64,000 bases of DNA from Paucibacter sp. DJ2R-2 (GTDB lineage Bacteria > Pseudomonadota > Gammaproteobacteria > Burkholderiales > Burkholderiaceae_C), in assembly GCF_025717675.1 (NCBI RefSeq), contig NZ_JAJIRT010000004.1, positions 62,001 through 126,000 of the forward strand, read 5' to 3'. The position numbers were made by a program, and so were the translations under genes. The notes under the pieces were generated by a model. It saw nothing but the letters and a program-made list of their open reading frames with translations. It did not search any database and was not told the origin of the DNA. Below, one piece after another: positions 41,980 through 50,383 of this stretch (its first letter is position 1; every line of letters begins with the position of its first letter).

Positions 41980-43785
41980 TCAGGCCGTGCCCGCCAACAC
42001 CCGGCTGATGGGGCTGACGCCACCCGCTTCCATCAAGGCCGTATGGATGGCGGCCACCAGTTGCTCTTCGAGCACCGGTTTGTGCAGCAACACCAAGCCC
42101 GCGGCATGAGCTTCACGCAGGCGCTCGGGCGCGGTGTCGCCGGTGATCAGCACGGCCGGCAGACCGGGCAAGGCATTGCGCAGGCTGTTCAGGGCCGAGA
42201 TGCCGTCGTCGCCGTCGCGCAGGCGGAAATCGGTCAGGACGATGTCGGGGCGGCGCACCATGCACTTGAGCAAGGCCTCACGCGTGCTGCCAGTGGTGAC
42301 GACCTCGCAGCCATGGCTGCTCAGCAAGGCCCTCATGGCCTCGCGAACCGGCGCCTCGTCGTCCAGCACCAGCACGTAAAGATGCGGCAAACGCCTTGCC
42401 GTGTCGGCCGGCGCCAGCTCGGGCACGCCGCTGCCTTCGGCCGCGGCGATGCTGAGGCTGAAGCAGCTGCCCTGGCCGAGCGTGGAACAGAGATGCAGCG
42501 GCAGGTCCAGCAGGTCGACCATGCGGCTGACGATGGACAGGCCCAGACCCAGGCCCTTGGCACGGTCGCGCTCGGCATTGCCGATTTGGTAGAACTCTTC
42601 GAAGATGCGCGCCTGCTCGGCCGGCGCGATACCGCGCCCGGTGTCGCGGACATTGATGCGCCAGATCAGATCCTCGCCGTCCTCGTCGTCGGTCTCGGCC
42701 ACCACCTCGACATGCACGCCGCCCTGGTCGGTGTACTTGATCGCGTTGTCGATCAGATTGCGCAGCACCCGCTCCAGCAGCAAGGGGTCGGTGTCCACAT
42801 AGACAGCGGCCGGGCAGTCCAGCTTCAGGCTCAAGCCCTTGCCTTCGGCCGTCTGCGCCATTTCCTGGCACAGGCGCTGCAGCCAGCTGCTCAGGCAGAA
42901 CACCTGGTTGGCCACCGGCACCACCTGGGCATCGAGCTTGGAGATATCGAGCAGGCCATCCATCTGCGAAGCCAGGGACTGCAGGGCGAGGTTCATATGC
43001 CGGCCAATTTCGCTGCTCTCGCTGTCCAGCGGGCGCCGCACCAGGGCCGAGCCGAGCAGGGGCAGGGTGTGCATGGGCTGGCGCAGATCATGGCTGGCCG
43101 AGGCGAGGAAGCGGGTCTTGGCCTCCATGGCCTGCTCGGCCTTCTGCAAGGCCAGGCGCAGCTGCTGGTTGGTCTGGGCCTGCTGCTGGCGGATCAGCAC
43201 CGACTCGACGAACACGCGGTAGGCATCGCGACCGAGGCTGGCCAGAATCCAGGCGAAGCCAAGAATCAGTGCGCCCAGAGCGACTTCCAGCCAGCTGCTG
43301 TCCCGGCCACCGGCATGCCAAACCAGCCAGGACAGGCTGTTGGCCAGGCTCACCGGCAGCAAAAAGGCCAAGAGCACCGGCGCATAGCCGGCCGTGGTCG
43401 CGACCGAGCCGGCACACAGGCCCAGCAGCAGCATGGTCTGCACCATGCGCTGGTAGTCATCAAAAAACGGCACGAAGCCCAAGGAAGCACTGAAGACCAG
43501 ACCGTTGAGCAGGCTCAAGCCAATGGCAGCGTGCAGGCGGCGCGTCAGGGACAGATGGCGCCAGCTGGCCAAGCGGCCCAGGCCCCACCAGCGCAGCGCC
43601 AGCACGGCCAGCACCACGGCCAGCCAGAGCAGGGTCAGCCAGTGGCCGCTGCCCTGCCAGGCCATCACGCTGATCACCGCGGCGCTGATGCCCACCGGAT
43701 AGGGCATGCGACGGCCTTGCTGCGCCAGCAGGCGCAGCAACTCCTCGTCAACACTGGCCTGTTCGGCCTCGATCGGTCGGTTCAT
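41980..43785 (-). CDS. Hybrid sensor histidine kinase with receiver domain
   Basis: A 601-residue protein. Six or so hydrophobic helices in the first 190 residues, a short coiled linker, then HisKA with phospho-acceptor H232 in SASHDLRQPMHT, HATPase domain (DNAIKYTDQGG, DTGRGIAPAEQ, GLGLGLSIVSRMVD) and a C-terminal receiver domain (about 475-590) with LVLDDE, VLTDFRLRDGDDG and LLHKPV, i.e. all phosphorylation residues. The HDLRQP form of the H-box is typical of hybrid kinases of this type in beta-proteobacteria. No partner regulator is next to it. Input signal unknown; the helices look like an integral-membrane sensor. Confidence 0.92.
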   Translation of the reverse strand: MNRPIEAEQASVDEELLRLLAQQGRRMPYPVGISAAVISVMAWQGSGHWLTLLWLAVVLAVLALRWWGLGRLASWRHLSLTRRLHAAIGLSLLNGLVFSASLGFVPFFDDYQRMVQTMLLLGLCAGSVATTAGYAPVLLAFLLPVSLANSLSWLVWHAGGRDSSWLEVALGALILGFAWILASLGRDAYRVFVESVLIRQQQAQTNQQLRLALQKAEQAMEAKTRFLASASHDLRQPMHTLPLLGSALVRRPLDSESSEIGRHMNLALQSLASQMDGLLDISKLDAQVVPVANQVFCLSSWLQRLCQEMAQTAEGKGLSLKLDCPAAVYVDTDPLLLERVLRNLIDNAIKYTDQGGVHVEVVAETDDEDGEDLIWRINVRDTGRGIAPAEQARIFEEFYQIGNAERDRAKGLGLGLSIVSRMVDLLDLPLHLCSTLGQGSCFSLSIAAAEGSGVPELAPADTARRLPHLYVLVLDDEAPVREAMRALLSSHGCEVVTTGSTREALLKCMVRRPDIVLTDFRLRDGDDGISALNSLRNALPGLPAVLITGDTAPERLREAHAAGLVLLHKPVLEEQLVAAIHTALMEAGGVSPISRVLAGTA

Positions 43786-43827
43786 GAAAAAGAGGCTGCC
43801 CGCAGGGCGATCACCAGGTGCTAACGA

Positions 43828-44382
43828 TCAACGCGGTGCCACCAAGTGCATGCCGGTGATCAGGGCGCGCAGGCGCAGCTGATCGCTGTCCAGCCGGCGC
43901 ATTTGGGCGCGGACATTGGCGCGCTCCTCGTCGGTCTTGGCATTGCGCAAGACCTGCTCCAGGCGCTGCAGCTCGCCGTCATTGCGTTGCACTTGCTGCT
44001 GCAGGGCGTAGAGATGCTGGCCCAGCTGGTAATGGTTCATGAAGGCGTCTTCGCCGGCCTGGCCGCGGCAGCCGCCCCAGTAGGTCTGGTTGCGCGAGCC
44101 CTCGCGCCAACCCGAGCTGGCCGTGCAAAAGCTGCGAATGCCTTGCTCCCAGGCCTGATTCCAGGCGGCGCGATCGGGTGCGACACCGATCTTGGCGCAG
44201 GCCTCCACATGGTCATCCAGGCGCTGCGCGCTGCGGCCTTCGCGCCCGTCGGCCAGGCCGCGGGCCGACCAGTCGGCCTGCCGGCATTGAGATTCGCTCA
44301 TGCTGGCGCAGCCGCTCAGCGCGAATGCCAGCAGCAGACAGACCGTCGCGCCGGCGGCACGGTGACAAAGCATGTTTTTCAT
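43828..44382 (-). CDS. DUF2799 lipoprotein
   Basis: A 184-residue envelope lipoprotein: signal with lipobox LSGC near residue 25. DUF2799 core: MSESQCRQADWSARGLADG, RLDDHVEACAKIG, AWEQGIRSFCTASSGWREG, TYWGGC. Cys-rich in the first half. The C-terminal ~60 residues form a Gln/Glu/Arg-rich helix, probably a coiled coil. Function of the family unknown. It sits between the hybrid kinase and the HD oxygenase gene on the same strand. Confidence 0.85.
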   Translation of the reverse strand: MKNMLCHRAAGATVCLLLAFALSGCASMSESQCRQADWSARGLADGREGRSAQRLDDHVEACAKIGVAPDRAAWNQAWEQGIRSFCTASSGWREGSRNQTYWGGCRGQAGEDAFMNHYQLGQHLYALQQQVQRNDGELQRLEQVLRNAKTDEERANVRAQMRRLDSDQLRLRALITGMHLVAPR

Positions 44383-44427
44383 GGGCAGGATGCTAGCCCA
44401 AGGACAAGGGCCGGAACGCGAGTTTCG

Positions 44428-45015
44428 TCAAGCCAACATCACGCGCGCGGGTTGCCGTGCATCTTGCAACACCCCGTCGAGCAGGTCGAGGTAATAAGCC
44501 AGGGGCGGCGTGCGCTTGCCCGGGTGCTTGGCCAAGTCATCCCAGCGACGCAGCTGGATGGCGCGCGAGGCCTGCGGCTGGGCCAGGAAGAGCAAGCGCT
44601 CCTCGGCGTTCATGCGCCCGCCCTGCAAGGACAGCGAATGCAGGGAGGCCGCCGACAAGCTCTCGGCATAGGCCGGGTCACTGCCGACCAGAAAGCGCTT
44701 GGCCTGCACATGGAGGCGGATGGGCTCCAGCACCTCGGCGCCGAAGCCGCCGCTGGACAGCAGCACCAAGGCGCGGCTTTCATGCTGGTCATCGTGCAGC
44801 ACCGCCTCGGCTGGCGCGTCGAGCAGCTGGCCGAGATCGTGCAGAAAGGCAGCCGCCACCAAGGCATTGTCGGCATGGGCCCATTCGGCCAGCTGCGCAC
44901 ATTGCAGCGCGTGCTCAAGCGCACTCACGGCCTCACGGCGCTCCAGGCGCTGACCCGTGTACAACAAGGCGCCACGGCGCTGAAACAGGGCTTCGATCTT
45001 TCTGACGACGTCCAT
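44428..45015 (-). CDS. PhnZ-like HD-domain oxygenase, orphan
   Basis: A 195-residue cytosolic protein; ATG at 45015 has GGAG eight bases upstream. HD-domain metal ligands: EHALQ (His), FLHDLGQLLD (His-Asp), DQHESRAL (His, Glu context), then EPIRLHVQAKRFL (His) and LRRWDDLAKHPG (Asp). The whole layout, including LSAASLHSLSLQGGRM, is that of the phosphonate-degradation HD group (TIGR03276), whose best-studied member PhnZ is a mixed-valent di-iron oxygenase that cleaves 2-amino-1-hydroxyethylphosphonate to glycine and phosphate. No PhnY, PhnW, PhnX or phosphonate transporter is nearby. It could act on a phosphonate made elsewhere or on a different hydroxy-amine substrate. Confidence 0.8.
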   Translation of the reverse strand: MDVVRKIEALFQRRGALLYTGQRLERREAVSALEHALQCAQLAEWAHADNALVAAAFLHDLGQLLDAPAEAVLHDDQHESRALVLLSSGGFGAEVLEPIRLHVQAKRFLVGSDPAYAESLSAASLHSLSLQGGRMNAEERLLFLAQPQASRAIQLRRWDDLAKHPGKRTPPLAYYLDLLDGVLQDARQPARVMLA

Positions 45016-45237
45016 GGCAGGCACTCCGGTAAACACAACTTCCAGTGGCAGGCATCTTGCGCCCGCCACCGTGACCGCCGCGTGACGCGGCTGTGAGCGA
45101 GCCGTGAAGGTGAAGAATGACCTAGGGCGGCATTCAAATTCCCTGAACCCTGGCATCAAGCGCCATGAACCGCCGGGCCGAAGTCACGGCGCACACTGCC
45201 GACATCGCGACACACCGGCGCCACGCGCCAGCCCGCC

Positions 45238-45804
45238 ATGACGACTTCAGCAACTGCTTACGCCCCTGACTCCGCTGTACAGCGCTACAGCCCGCTGGCC
45301 ATGGCCTTGCACTGGCTGCTGGCCGTACTGATCATCGCCACCTTCGGCTTCGGGGTGTACATGGCCGACCTGCCCTTCTCGCCCAGCCGCATCAAGCTCT
45401 ACAGCTGGCACAAATGGGCCGGCGTGACCATCCTGCTGCTGTCCACCGTTCGCTTGCTCTGGCGCCTGGGCCACCGACCGCCCGCCGATGCACCCATGCC
45501 GGCCTGGCAGGCTCGCGCCGCGCACGCCACCCATCTGCTGCTTTACCTGCTGTTCTTTGCCGTGCCTCTGGCGGGCTGGGCCTACAGCTCGGCGGCCGGC
45601 TTCCCCATCGTCTGGTTCGGCGTGTTGCCCCTGCCCGACTTTGTGCCGGTGGACAAGGCCCTGGCCGACACCCTCAAGGAAACCCACAAGCTGCTGGCCT
45701 TCGCCATGGCCGGCCTGGTGCTGATGCACATTGCCGCGGCCCTGAAACACCAACTGCTGGACCGCGACGGCCTGCTGCTGCGCATGATGCCGGCGCGCCG
45801 CTGA
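45238..45804 (+). CDS. Cytochrome b561
   Basis: A 188-residue membrane haemoprotein with four helices. RYSPLAMALHWLLAVLIIA (His in LHW), WHKWAGVTILLLSTVRLLWR (His in WHK), AAHATHLLLYLLFFAVPLAGW and ETHKLLAFAMAGLVLMHIAAAL provide the haem-b ligands and quinone-site residues of the family. It moves electrons between quinol and periplasmic acceptors. First gene of an operon with two YceI genes, a standard association. Confidence 0.92.
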   Translation: MTTSATAYAPDSAVQRYSPLAMALHWLLAVLIIATFGFGVYMADLPFSPSRIKLYSWHKWAGVTILLLSTVRLLWRLGHRPPADAPMPAWQARAAHATHLLLYLLFFAVPLAGWAYSSAAGFPIVWFGVLPLPDFVPVDKALADTLKETHKLLAFAMAGLVLMHIAAALKHQLLDRDGLLLRMMPARR

Positions 45805-45825
45805 ACCCAACCGAAAGCCCGAGCC

Positions 45826-46455
45826 ATGAAATCCACACGATTGATGCACGCCCTGCTGGCCGCCAGCCTGTTCACAGCCCTGCCCGCCAGCTGGGCGCAG
45901 AGCAAACCTGCGGCCACCAAGCCCTCGGCCCCAGCGGCGGCGGCCGTGGCCGCCACGCCTCAGCTGCAGGCCGCGGGCAGCGAGTTGCTGTTCGTCAGCC
46001 GCCAGATGGGCGTGCCGGTGGAAGGCCGCTTCAAGAAGTTCGACGCCCAGCTTGCCTTCGACCCCAAGAAGCCCGAGACCGGCCGGGTCACCTTCAGCAT
46101 CGAGCTGGCCAGCGCCAGCATCGGCGCACCCGAGTTCGACGCGGAACTGGCCAAGGCCGCCTGGTTCGACAGCAAGCGCCTGCCCCAGGCCAGCTTCCAG
46201 AGCAGTGCCATCAAGGCCATGGGCGGCGGCAAGTTCGAGGTCAGCGGCAAACTCAGCATCAAGGGCCAGAGCCGGGACCTGAGCGTGCCCATCAGCCTGA
46301 CCCAAGCCAGCGGCGTGACCACGGCCACCGGCGCCTTCGTGCTCAAGCGTCTGGAATTCAAGATCGGTGACGGCGAATGGGCCGACACCTCCATGGTCGC
46401 CAACGAGGTGCAAGTGAAGTTCAAGCTGCTGTTCAGCGGCATCGCACCGCTCTGA
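45826..46455 (+). CDS. YceI family periplasmic protein (first copy)
   Basis: A 209-residue exported protein; signal peptide ends ASWA. An Ala/Pro-rich linker precedes the YceI barrel (about 50-208): ELLFVSRQMGVPVEGRFKKF, GRVTFSIELASASIGAPEFD, KLSIKGQSRDLSVPISL. YceI proteins bind polyisoprenoids such as ubiquinone precursors or lipids. This copy is diverged: the usual opening strand is shortened and lies after the linker. Read 21 bp after cytochrome b561. Confidence 0.88.
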   Translation: MKSTRLMHALLAASLFTALPASWAQSKPAATKPSAPAAAAVAATPQLQAAGSELLFVSRQMGVPVEGRFKKFDAQLAFDPKKPETGRVTFSIELASASIGAPEFDAELAKAAWFDSKRLPQASFQSSAIKAMGGGKFEVSGKLSIKGQSRDLSVPISLTQASGVTTATGAFVLKRLEFKIGDGEWADTSMVANEVQVKFKLLFSGIAPL

Positions 46456-46526
46456 GGCCGACCGCCGCCACGTTTCCCTCCTGAAAACCACCGTCCACCC
46501 TGCTTTTTACCCAAGGAAGTCCCGAG

Positions 46527-47096
46527 ATGAAAAAGACCCTGATCGCCGCCCTGACCCTGGCCACCGCCGGCTTCGCGCAAGCTGAATCGGCCACCTACGC
46601 CATCGAGCCGACCCACACCTACGCCACCTTCGAGATCTCGCACTTCGGCGTGTCCACCAACCGCGGTCGCTTCGACAAGAAGGAAGGCACGGTCACCCTG
46701 GACCGCGCTGCCAAGACCGGCCGCGTTGAGCTGACCCTGCAGATGGCCAGCATCAACAGCGGCTCGGCCGCCTTCGACAAGCACCTGCAAAGCGAAGACA
46801 TCTTCGACGCCGCCAAGTTCGCCACCGCCAAGTTCGTGGGCGACAAGTTCAGCTTCGCTGGTGACAAGGTCACCGAGGTGGCCGGCGAGCTGACCCTCAA
46901 GGGCAAGACCGCCCCGGTCACGCTCAAGGCCGTCGGTTTCGGCTGCTATCAAAGCCCCATGCTCAAGCGCGAAGTCTGCGGTGGCGACTTTGAAGCCACC
47001 ATCGACCGCACCCAATGGGGCGTGGACTACGGCCTGGCCTGGGGCTTCCCCAAGACCGTCAAGCTGGTGATCCAGGTGGAAGCCGTCAAGCAGTAA
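46527..47096 (+). CDS. YceI family periplasmic protein (second copy)
   Basis: A 189-residue exported protein with AAGGAAG upstream of the ATG; signal peptide 1-19. It is a full classical YceI: YAIEPTHTYATFEISHFGVS, GRFDKKEGTVTLDRAAKTG, TLKGKTAPVTLKAVGF, RTQWGVDYGL. Polyisoprenoid-binding role as in the family; expected partner of the b561 protein. Ends at a clear terminator, closing the three-gene operon. Confidence 0.93.
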   Translation: MKKTLIAALTLATAGFAQAESATYAIEPTHTYATFEISHFGVSTNRGRFDKKEGTVTLDRAAKTGRVELTLQMASINSGSAAFDKHLQSEDIFDAAKFATAKFVGDKFSFAGDKVTEVAGELTLKGKTAPVTLKAVGFGCYQSPMLKREVCGGDFEATIDRTQWGVDYGLAWGFPKTVKLVIQVEAVKQ

Positions 47097-47124
47097 TTCG
47101 GCACCGACGCCCGACCGCCTGCCC

Positions 47125-47155
47125 GCCCGCCGAGCCCTCGGCCGGCGGGCTTTTT
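47125..47155 (+). terminator. Rho-independent terminator
   Basis: GCCCGCCG (47125-47132) pairs with CGGCGGGC (47143-47150) and is followed by TTTTT, 29 bp after the second YceI stop. Confidence 0.88.
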
Positions 47156-47343
47156 CATGGCGCTTCGTGAAGTCCGTCACAGAGGGCCGCAAGCGGCTTG
47201 GCGGTGGCTTCTGTACAGCCTGCCGGACTGTCGCCCGTTCCTGCAATTCAGCCGTCCGCCCACACGGTGTGTCGCGGGCACATCGCCCGCCCGGTGCGGC
47301 TTGCGTACAGTGCGAGCAAAGACCCAAGGTATTCCCCAAGCCC

Positions 47344-48786
47344 ATGCCCCCCTCGCCCGCCTCATCTCCGACGCCCTACCAACGCTGGCAGCAGATCTCC
47401 GCGCTGGTGCTGCGCTGGTTTCACATCTACGCCGGCTGGCTGGTCAGCATCAGCTGGAAGAACTTCATCATCCTCGCGGTGCTGCTGCTGATCGGCGCCA
47501 ATATGGTGTCGAATCTGCCACCCTTCACCTGGCGCATCACCGAACAGGTCGAGGAAAGCTCCGTGCCGCGCAGCAAGCTGCCGCGCCTGCCGCCGGCGCA
47601 CAAGGCCGAAAAGCCGGAGAAAGCCGAGAAGGCGGCCAAGCCCGCCGACAGCCGCGGCATCCATTACGAGATCAGCATCGACGAGCGCGGCGTGCGCGTG
47701 GTGCCCAAGGAAAAGGGTAGCGACAAGAGCGGTGACAAGGCCGCATCGGAGGCCGCCGGCGAGGAAGGCGGTGTGAACATCCCCTTCCCCGCCTCGGGCG
47801 ATCGCGCCGAAATCCGCCGGGCTGTCGAGGAAGCCCGAGCCTCACTGGAAAAGATTGCCGAAAACGCCCGCGACGCCCAGGAGCGCGCCGAGCAGGAAGC
47901 CCAGGAGGCGCTGGACGCCAAACAGGCCGCCGAAGAAGTGCGCGCGGAAACCGAGCGCCTGATCGAGCAGGCGCAGAACAGCGGCCCGCAGTCACGTGTG
48001 CGAGTCATCCATTTCGGTGACTTCCTGGTCGACCTGGCCGCGCTCTGGGTGCTGGGCTCGGTGCTGATCAAAATCACCTACAAGGGCCGCATCCAGGCCG
48101 AGGTGAAAGCCGCCCAGGCGACCGAGACGGCCGAGGCCGAGTCGCTCAAGCGCCAGGTCATCGAGGCACGCATGGCCGCCATGCAGGCGCAGGTGGAGCC
48201 GCACTTCCTCTTCAACACCCTGGCCTCCATCGACCATCTGATCGAAACCGACCCGCCGCGCGCATCGCAGATGCAGAAGAATCTGATCGCCCTGCTGCGC
48301 GCCTCCATGCCCACGATGCGCGAAGCCAACGCCAGCGGCGTGCGCGATCTGGGCCGCGAACTGGCCGTCATCAAGCCCTACCTTGAAATCCTGCAGATGC
48401 GCATGGAAGAACGGCTGCAGACCGAGATCGCCGTGCCGGAGGGCCTGCTGTCGGCCGAGTTCCCGCCCATGATGATCCAGAGCCTGGTCGAGAACGCGAT
48501 CAAGCATGGTCTGGAGCCCAAGGCCGAGGGCGGCAGTCTGCTGGTCAAGGCCGAAGTCACGCATGGCAAGCTGGCCGTGACCGTGGCCGACACCGGCCTG
48601 GGCTTTGGCCGCGCGGCCACCGCCGGCACCGGCGTGGGCCTGGCCAATATCCGCGAGCGCTTGATGATCCTCTACGGCTCGCGCGCCAGCGTCACCGTCA
48701 CCGAAAACCAACCCAGCGGCACCGTGGTGACCATCACCGTGCCTTACCGCAGCCGTGCCGACGATCAACAAGGAGCATCCGCATGA
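47344..48786 (+). CDS. LytS/YehU-type sensor histidine kinase
   Basis: A 480-residue membrane kinase; start at 47344 (MPPSPASSPTP). TM1 about 40-57, a long, charged periplasmic part with a Lys/Glu/Ala coiled coil at about 154-212, TM2 about 227-245, then the His_kinase domain with the phospho-acceptor H287 in QVEPHFLFNTL. The catalytic part has SLVENAIKHGLEPKAEGG, DTGLGFG, and GVGLANIRERL. Its partner is the LytTR response regulator at 49237. A small membrane protein gene (48783) is translated from its overlapping stop, so three products are made together. Confidence 0.92.
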   Translation: MPPSPASSPTPYQRWQQISALVLRWFHIYAGWLVSISWKNFIILAVLLLIGANMVSNLPPFTWRITEQVEESSVPRSKLPRLPPAHKAEKPEKAEKAAKPADSRGIHYEISIDERGVRVVPKEKGSDKSGDKAASEAAGEEGGVNIPFPASGDRAEIRRAVEEARASLEKIAENARDAQERAEQEAQEALDAKQAAEEVRAETERLIEQAQNSGPQSRVRVIHFGDFLVDLAALWVLGSVLIKITYKGRIQAEVKAAQATETAEAESLKRQVIEARMAAMQAQVEPHFLFNTLASIDHLIETDPPRASQMQKNLIALLRASMPTMREANASGVRDLGRELAVIKPYLEILQMRMEERLQTEIAVPEGLLSAEFPPMMIQSLVENAIKHGLEPKAEGGSLLVKAEVTHGKLAVTVADTGLGFGRAATAGTGVGLANIRERLMILYGSRASVTVTENQPSGTVVTITVPYRSRADDQQGASA

Positions 48787-49208
48787 AGAGCTTTGCCAAA
48801 TTCACTCTGGCCCTGAGCCTGGTTCTCGCCCTGGTGGCTGCGGTGTCAGGCATCTGGCTGTGGCAGGAGATGCTGGCCCACCCGGGCGTCAGCGTCAGCA
48901 TCAACGGTGAAGACCTGGGCCTGCAGGAACTCGGACTGCACGAGTTCGGCGCCGGCCACTGGGGCGAACTCGTGCTGGGCGGCTTGGCCGTGGGCTTTGT
49001 GATGGTGTTCGTCCTGCCCTTTGTGCTGCTGCTCGGCGTCGGCCTGCCGCTGCTGATTGTCGGCGGCGTGCTGCTCGGTGTCCTGGGCATGGGCCTGGCG
49101 GCCATGTTCAGCGTCGGCGCCTTGCTGGGTTCGCCCTTCATCCTGCTGGGCCTGCTGATCTGGCTGCTGCTGCGCGACCGCCGTACCAAACCGCAAGCCC
49201 GTGCTTGA
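48783..49208 (+). CDS. Small membrane protein within a two-component operon
   Basis: A 141-residue protein whose ATG overlaps the kinase stop (ATGA). Signal-like or TM helix about 5-28, a hydrophilic loop (VSVSINGEDLGLQELGLHEF), then two to three helices at about 60-132 rich in Gly, Leu and Val. No known domain. Placed between the kinase and its regulator, it is a candidate auxiliary or regulatory membrane subunit of that pathway. Function unknown. Confidence 0.72.
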   Translation: MKSFAKFTLALSLVLALVAAVSGIWLWQEMLAHPGVSVSINGEDLGLQELGLHEFGAGHWGELVLGGLAVGFVMVFVLPFVLLLGVGLPLLIVGGVLLGVLGMGLAAMFSVGALLGSPFILLGLLIWLLLRDRRTKPQARA

Positions 49209-49236
49209 AGCCCGAATCCCGACATAACATCCGCGC

Positions 49237-50082
49237 ATGAACACGCCGAACACCTCCAACGCCCCCACCCGCGTGCGCGCCATCCTGGCCGACGACGAAC
49301 GCCTGATGCGCGAGCAGCTGCGCAGCCGACTGACCGAGGTCTGGCCCGACCTGGACATCGTGGCCGAGGCCAAGAACGGGCTGGAAGCGGTGGAGCTGGT
49401 GCGCGAGCACCGGCCGGATCTGGTGTTCCTGGACATTCGCATGCCGGGTCTGACCGGCGTGGACGCCGCGCGCCAGATCGCCCAGCTGCCCGAGGATGAC
49501 AGTTGGCTGGTGCCCGAGATCGTCTTCATCACCGCCTACGACCAGTACGCTGTCGAAGCCTTCGAACAAGGCGTGGCCGACTATGTGCTCAAGCCCGCCG
49601 AACGCGAGCGCCTGCTGGTGACGGTGGAGCGCATCAAGAAGCGCCTGGCCCAGCGCAGCGAGGCCGCCGTGCCCGACACCGCCGAGCCGGCCGGCGCACC
49701 GCTGCAGCAACTGCTGCACAAGCTTTCCGGTCAACTCAACCCTGGCACCAAGCCCGACTATCTGCAGTGGATCCAGGCCACGGTGGGCCCGGCCATCCAG
49801 ATGATCCCGGTCGAGGACGTGCTGTTCTTCATCAGCGATGAAAAGTACACCCGGGTGCAGACCGCCCGGGTCGAGGCCCTGATCCGCAAGCCCATCAAGG
49901 AACTGGTGGACGAGCTCGACCCCAGCCTGTTCTGGCAGATCCACCGCTCCACCCTGGTCAATGCCCGCGCCATCGATGGCATCACGCGCGACTTCCGCGG
50001 CCGCCAGATGGTGGGCGTCAAGGGCCTGAGCGAAAAGCTCGAAGTCAGCCGCAGCTACACGCATCTGTTCAAGGGCATGTAA
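49237..50082 (+). CDS. LytTR response regulator (AlgR/LytR type)
   Basis: A 281-residue regulator. Receiver domain about 14-135: acidic pair D19/D20, phospho-acceptor D66 (VFLDIRMPG), K119 (YVLKPAE). LytTR DNA-binding domain about 175-280: VEDVLFFISDEKYTRVQTA, FWQIHRSTLVNARAID. Cognate regulator of the kinase at 47344. Such regulators control virulence, biofilm or transport genes; direct targets are not evident here. Followed by a repeat-containing gap. Confidence 0.93.
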   Translation: MNTPNTSNAPTRVRAILADDERLMREQLRSRLTEVWPDLDIVAEAKNGLEAVELVREHRPDLVFLDIRMPGLTGVDAARQIAQLPEDDSWLVPEIVFITAYDQYAVEAFEQGVADYVLKPAERERLLVTVERIKKRLAQRSEAAVPDTAEPAGAPLQQLLHKLSGQLNPGTKPDYLQWIQATVGPAIQMIPVEDVLFFISDEKYTRVQTARVEALIRKPIKELVDELDPSLFWQIHRSTLVNARAIDGITRDFRGRQMVGVKGLSEKLEVSRSYTHLFKGM

Positions 50083-50121
50083 GCCCGGCGGCCTTGCAGA
50101 TGGGCCGCTAGGTTCTGCTTC

Positions 50122-50285
50122 CGGCACTGAATCGTCGTTCGCTGAGTTTTGAATACGAACGCAGAGTGCGTGGAGGCTCGCAGAGGTCGCGGAAAAGAGA
50201 GCAGGATTTCTAGTCTCAGCGTCCTCTGCGGTCCTCAGCGAGCTCTGCGTGCTGAAACTTCTCCGCGAACGACGGTTCTGTGCCG
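50122..50285. repeat. Imperfect ~164-bp palindrome with CGCAGAG motifs
   Basis: The left arm starting CGGCACTGAATCGTCGTTCGC (50122) pairs with the right arm whose reverse complement begins CGGCACAGAACCGTCGTTCGC, two mismatches in 21. Inside, ACGCAGAG and CTCGCAGAGG on the left mirror ACGCAGAG and CCGCAGAGG on the right. Elements built of CGCAGAG repeats recur in intergenic DNA of many bacteria and are probably small mobile or structural repeats. This and the promoter region fill the 301-bp gap 50083-50383; no gene is seen. Confidence 0.7.
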
Positions 50286-50328
50286 CCAGTAGACCTTCGC
50301 AACCTCATCTCACCCCCATCCCGCCCCG

Positions 50329-50383
50329 ATTGACAATCCGTCAATTGAGATTAAAGTGATATCACCTTTAATCGGAGGACGCG
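50329..50383 (+). promoter_or_regulatory. Promoter with palindromic operator for the SPFH operon
   Basis: -35 TTGACA (50330-50335), 16 bp, -10 TAAAGT (50352-50357). ATTGAC-N5-GTCAAT (50329-50345) is an inverted repeat over the -35. The palindrome GTGATATCAC (50356-50365), itself flanked by GATTAAA and TTTAATC (one extra base on the right), covers the -10. SD GGAGGA at 50374. Two dyads over the core promoter indicate repressor control, perhaps by the operon's own ribbon-helix-helix protein. Confidence 0.65.

Noticed and set aside
39542-42109. An 855-codon plus-strand frame over the c-di-GMP enzyme
   Set aside because: Shadow of the minus-strand CHASE4-GGDEF-EAL gene; composition is Gln/Gly/His-rich repeats with no domain.
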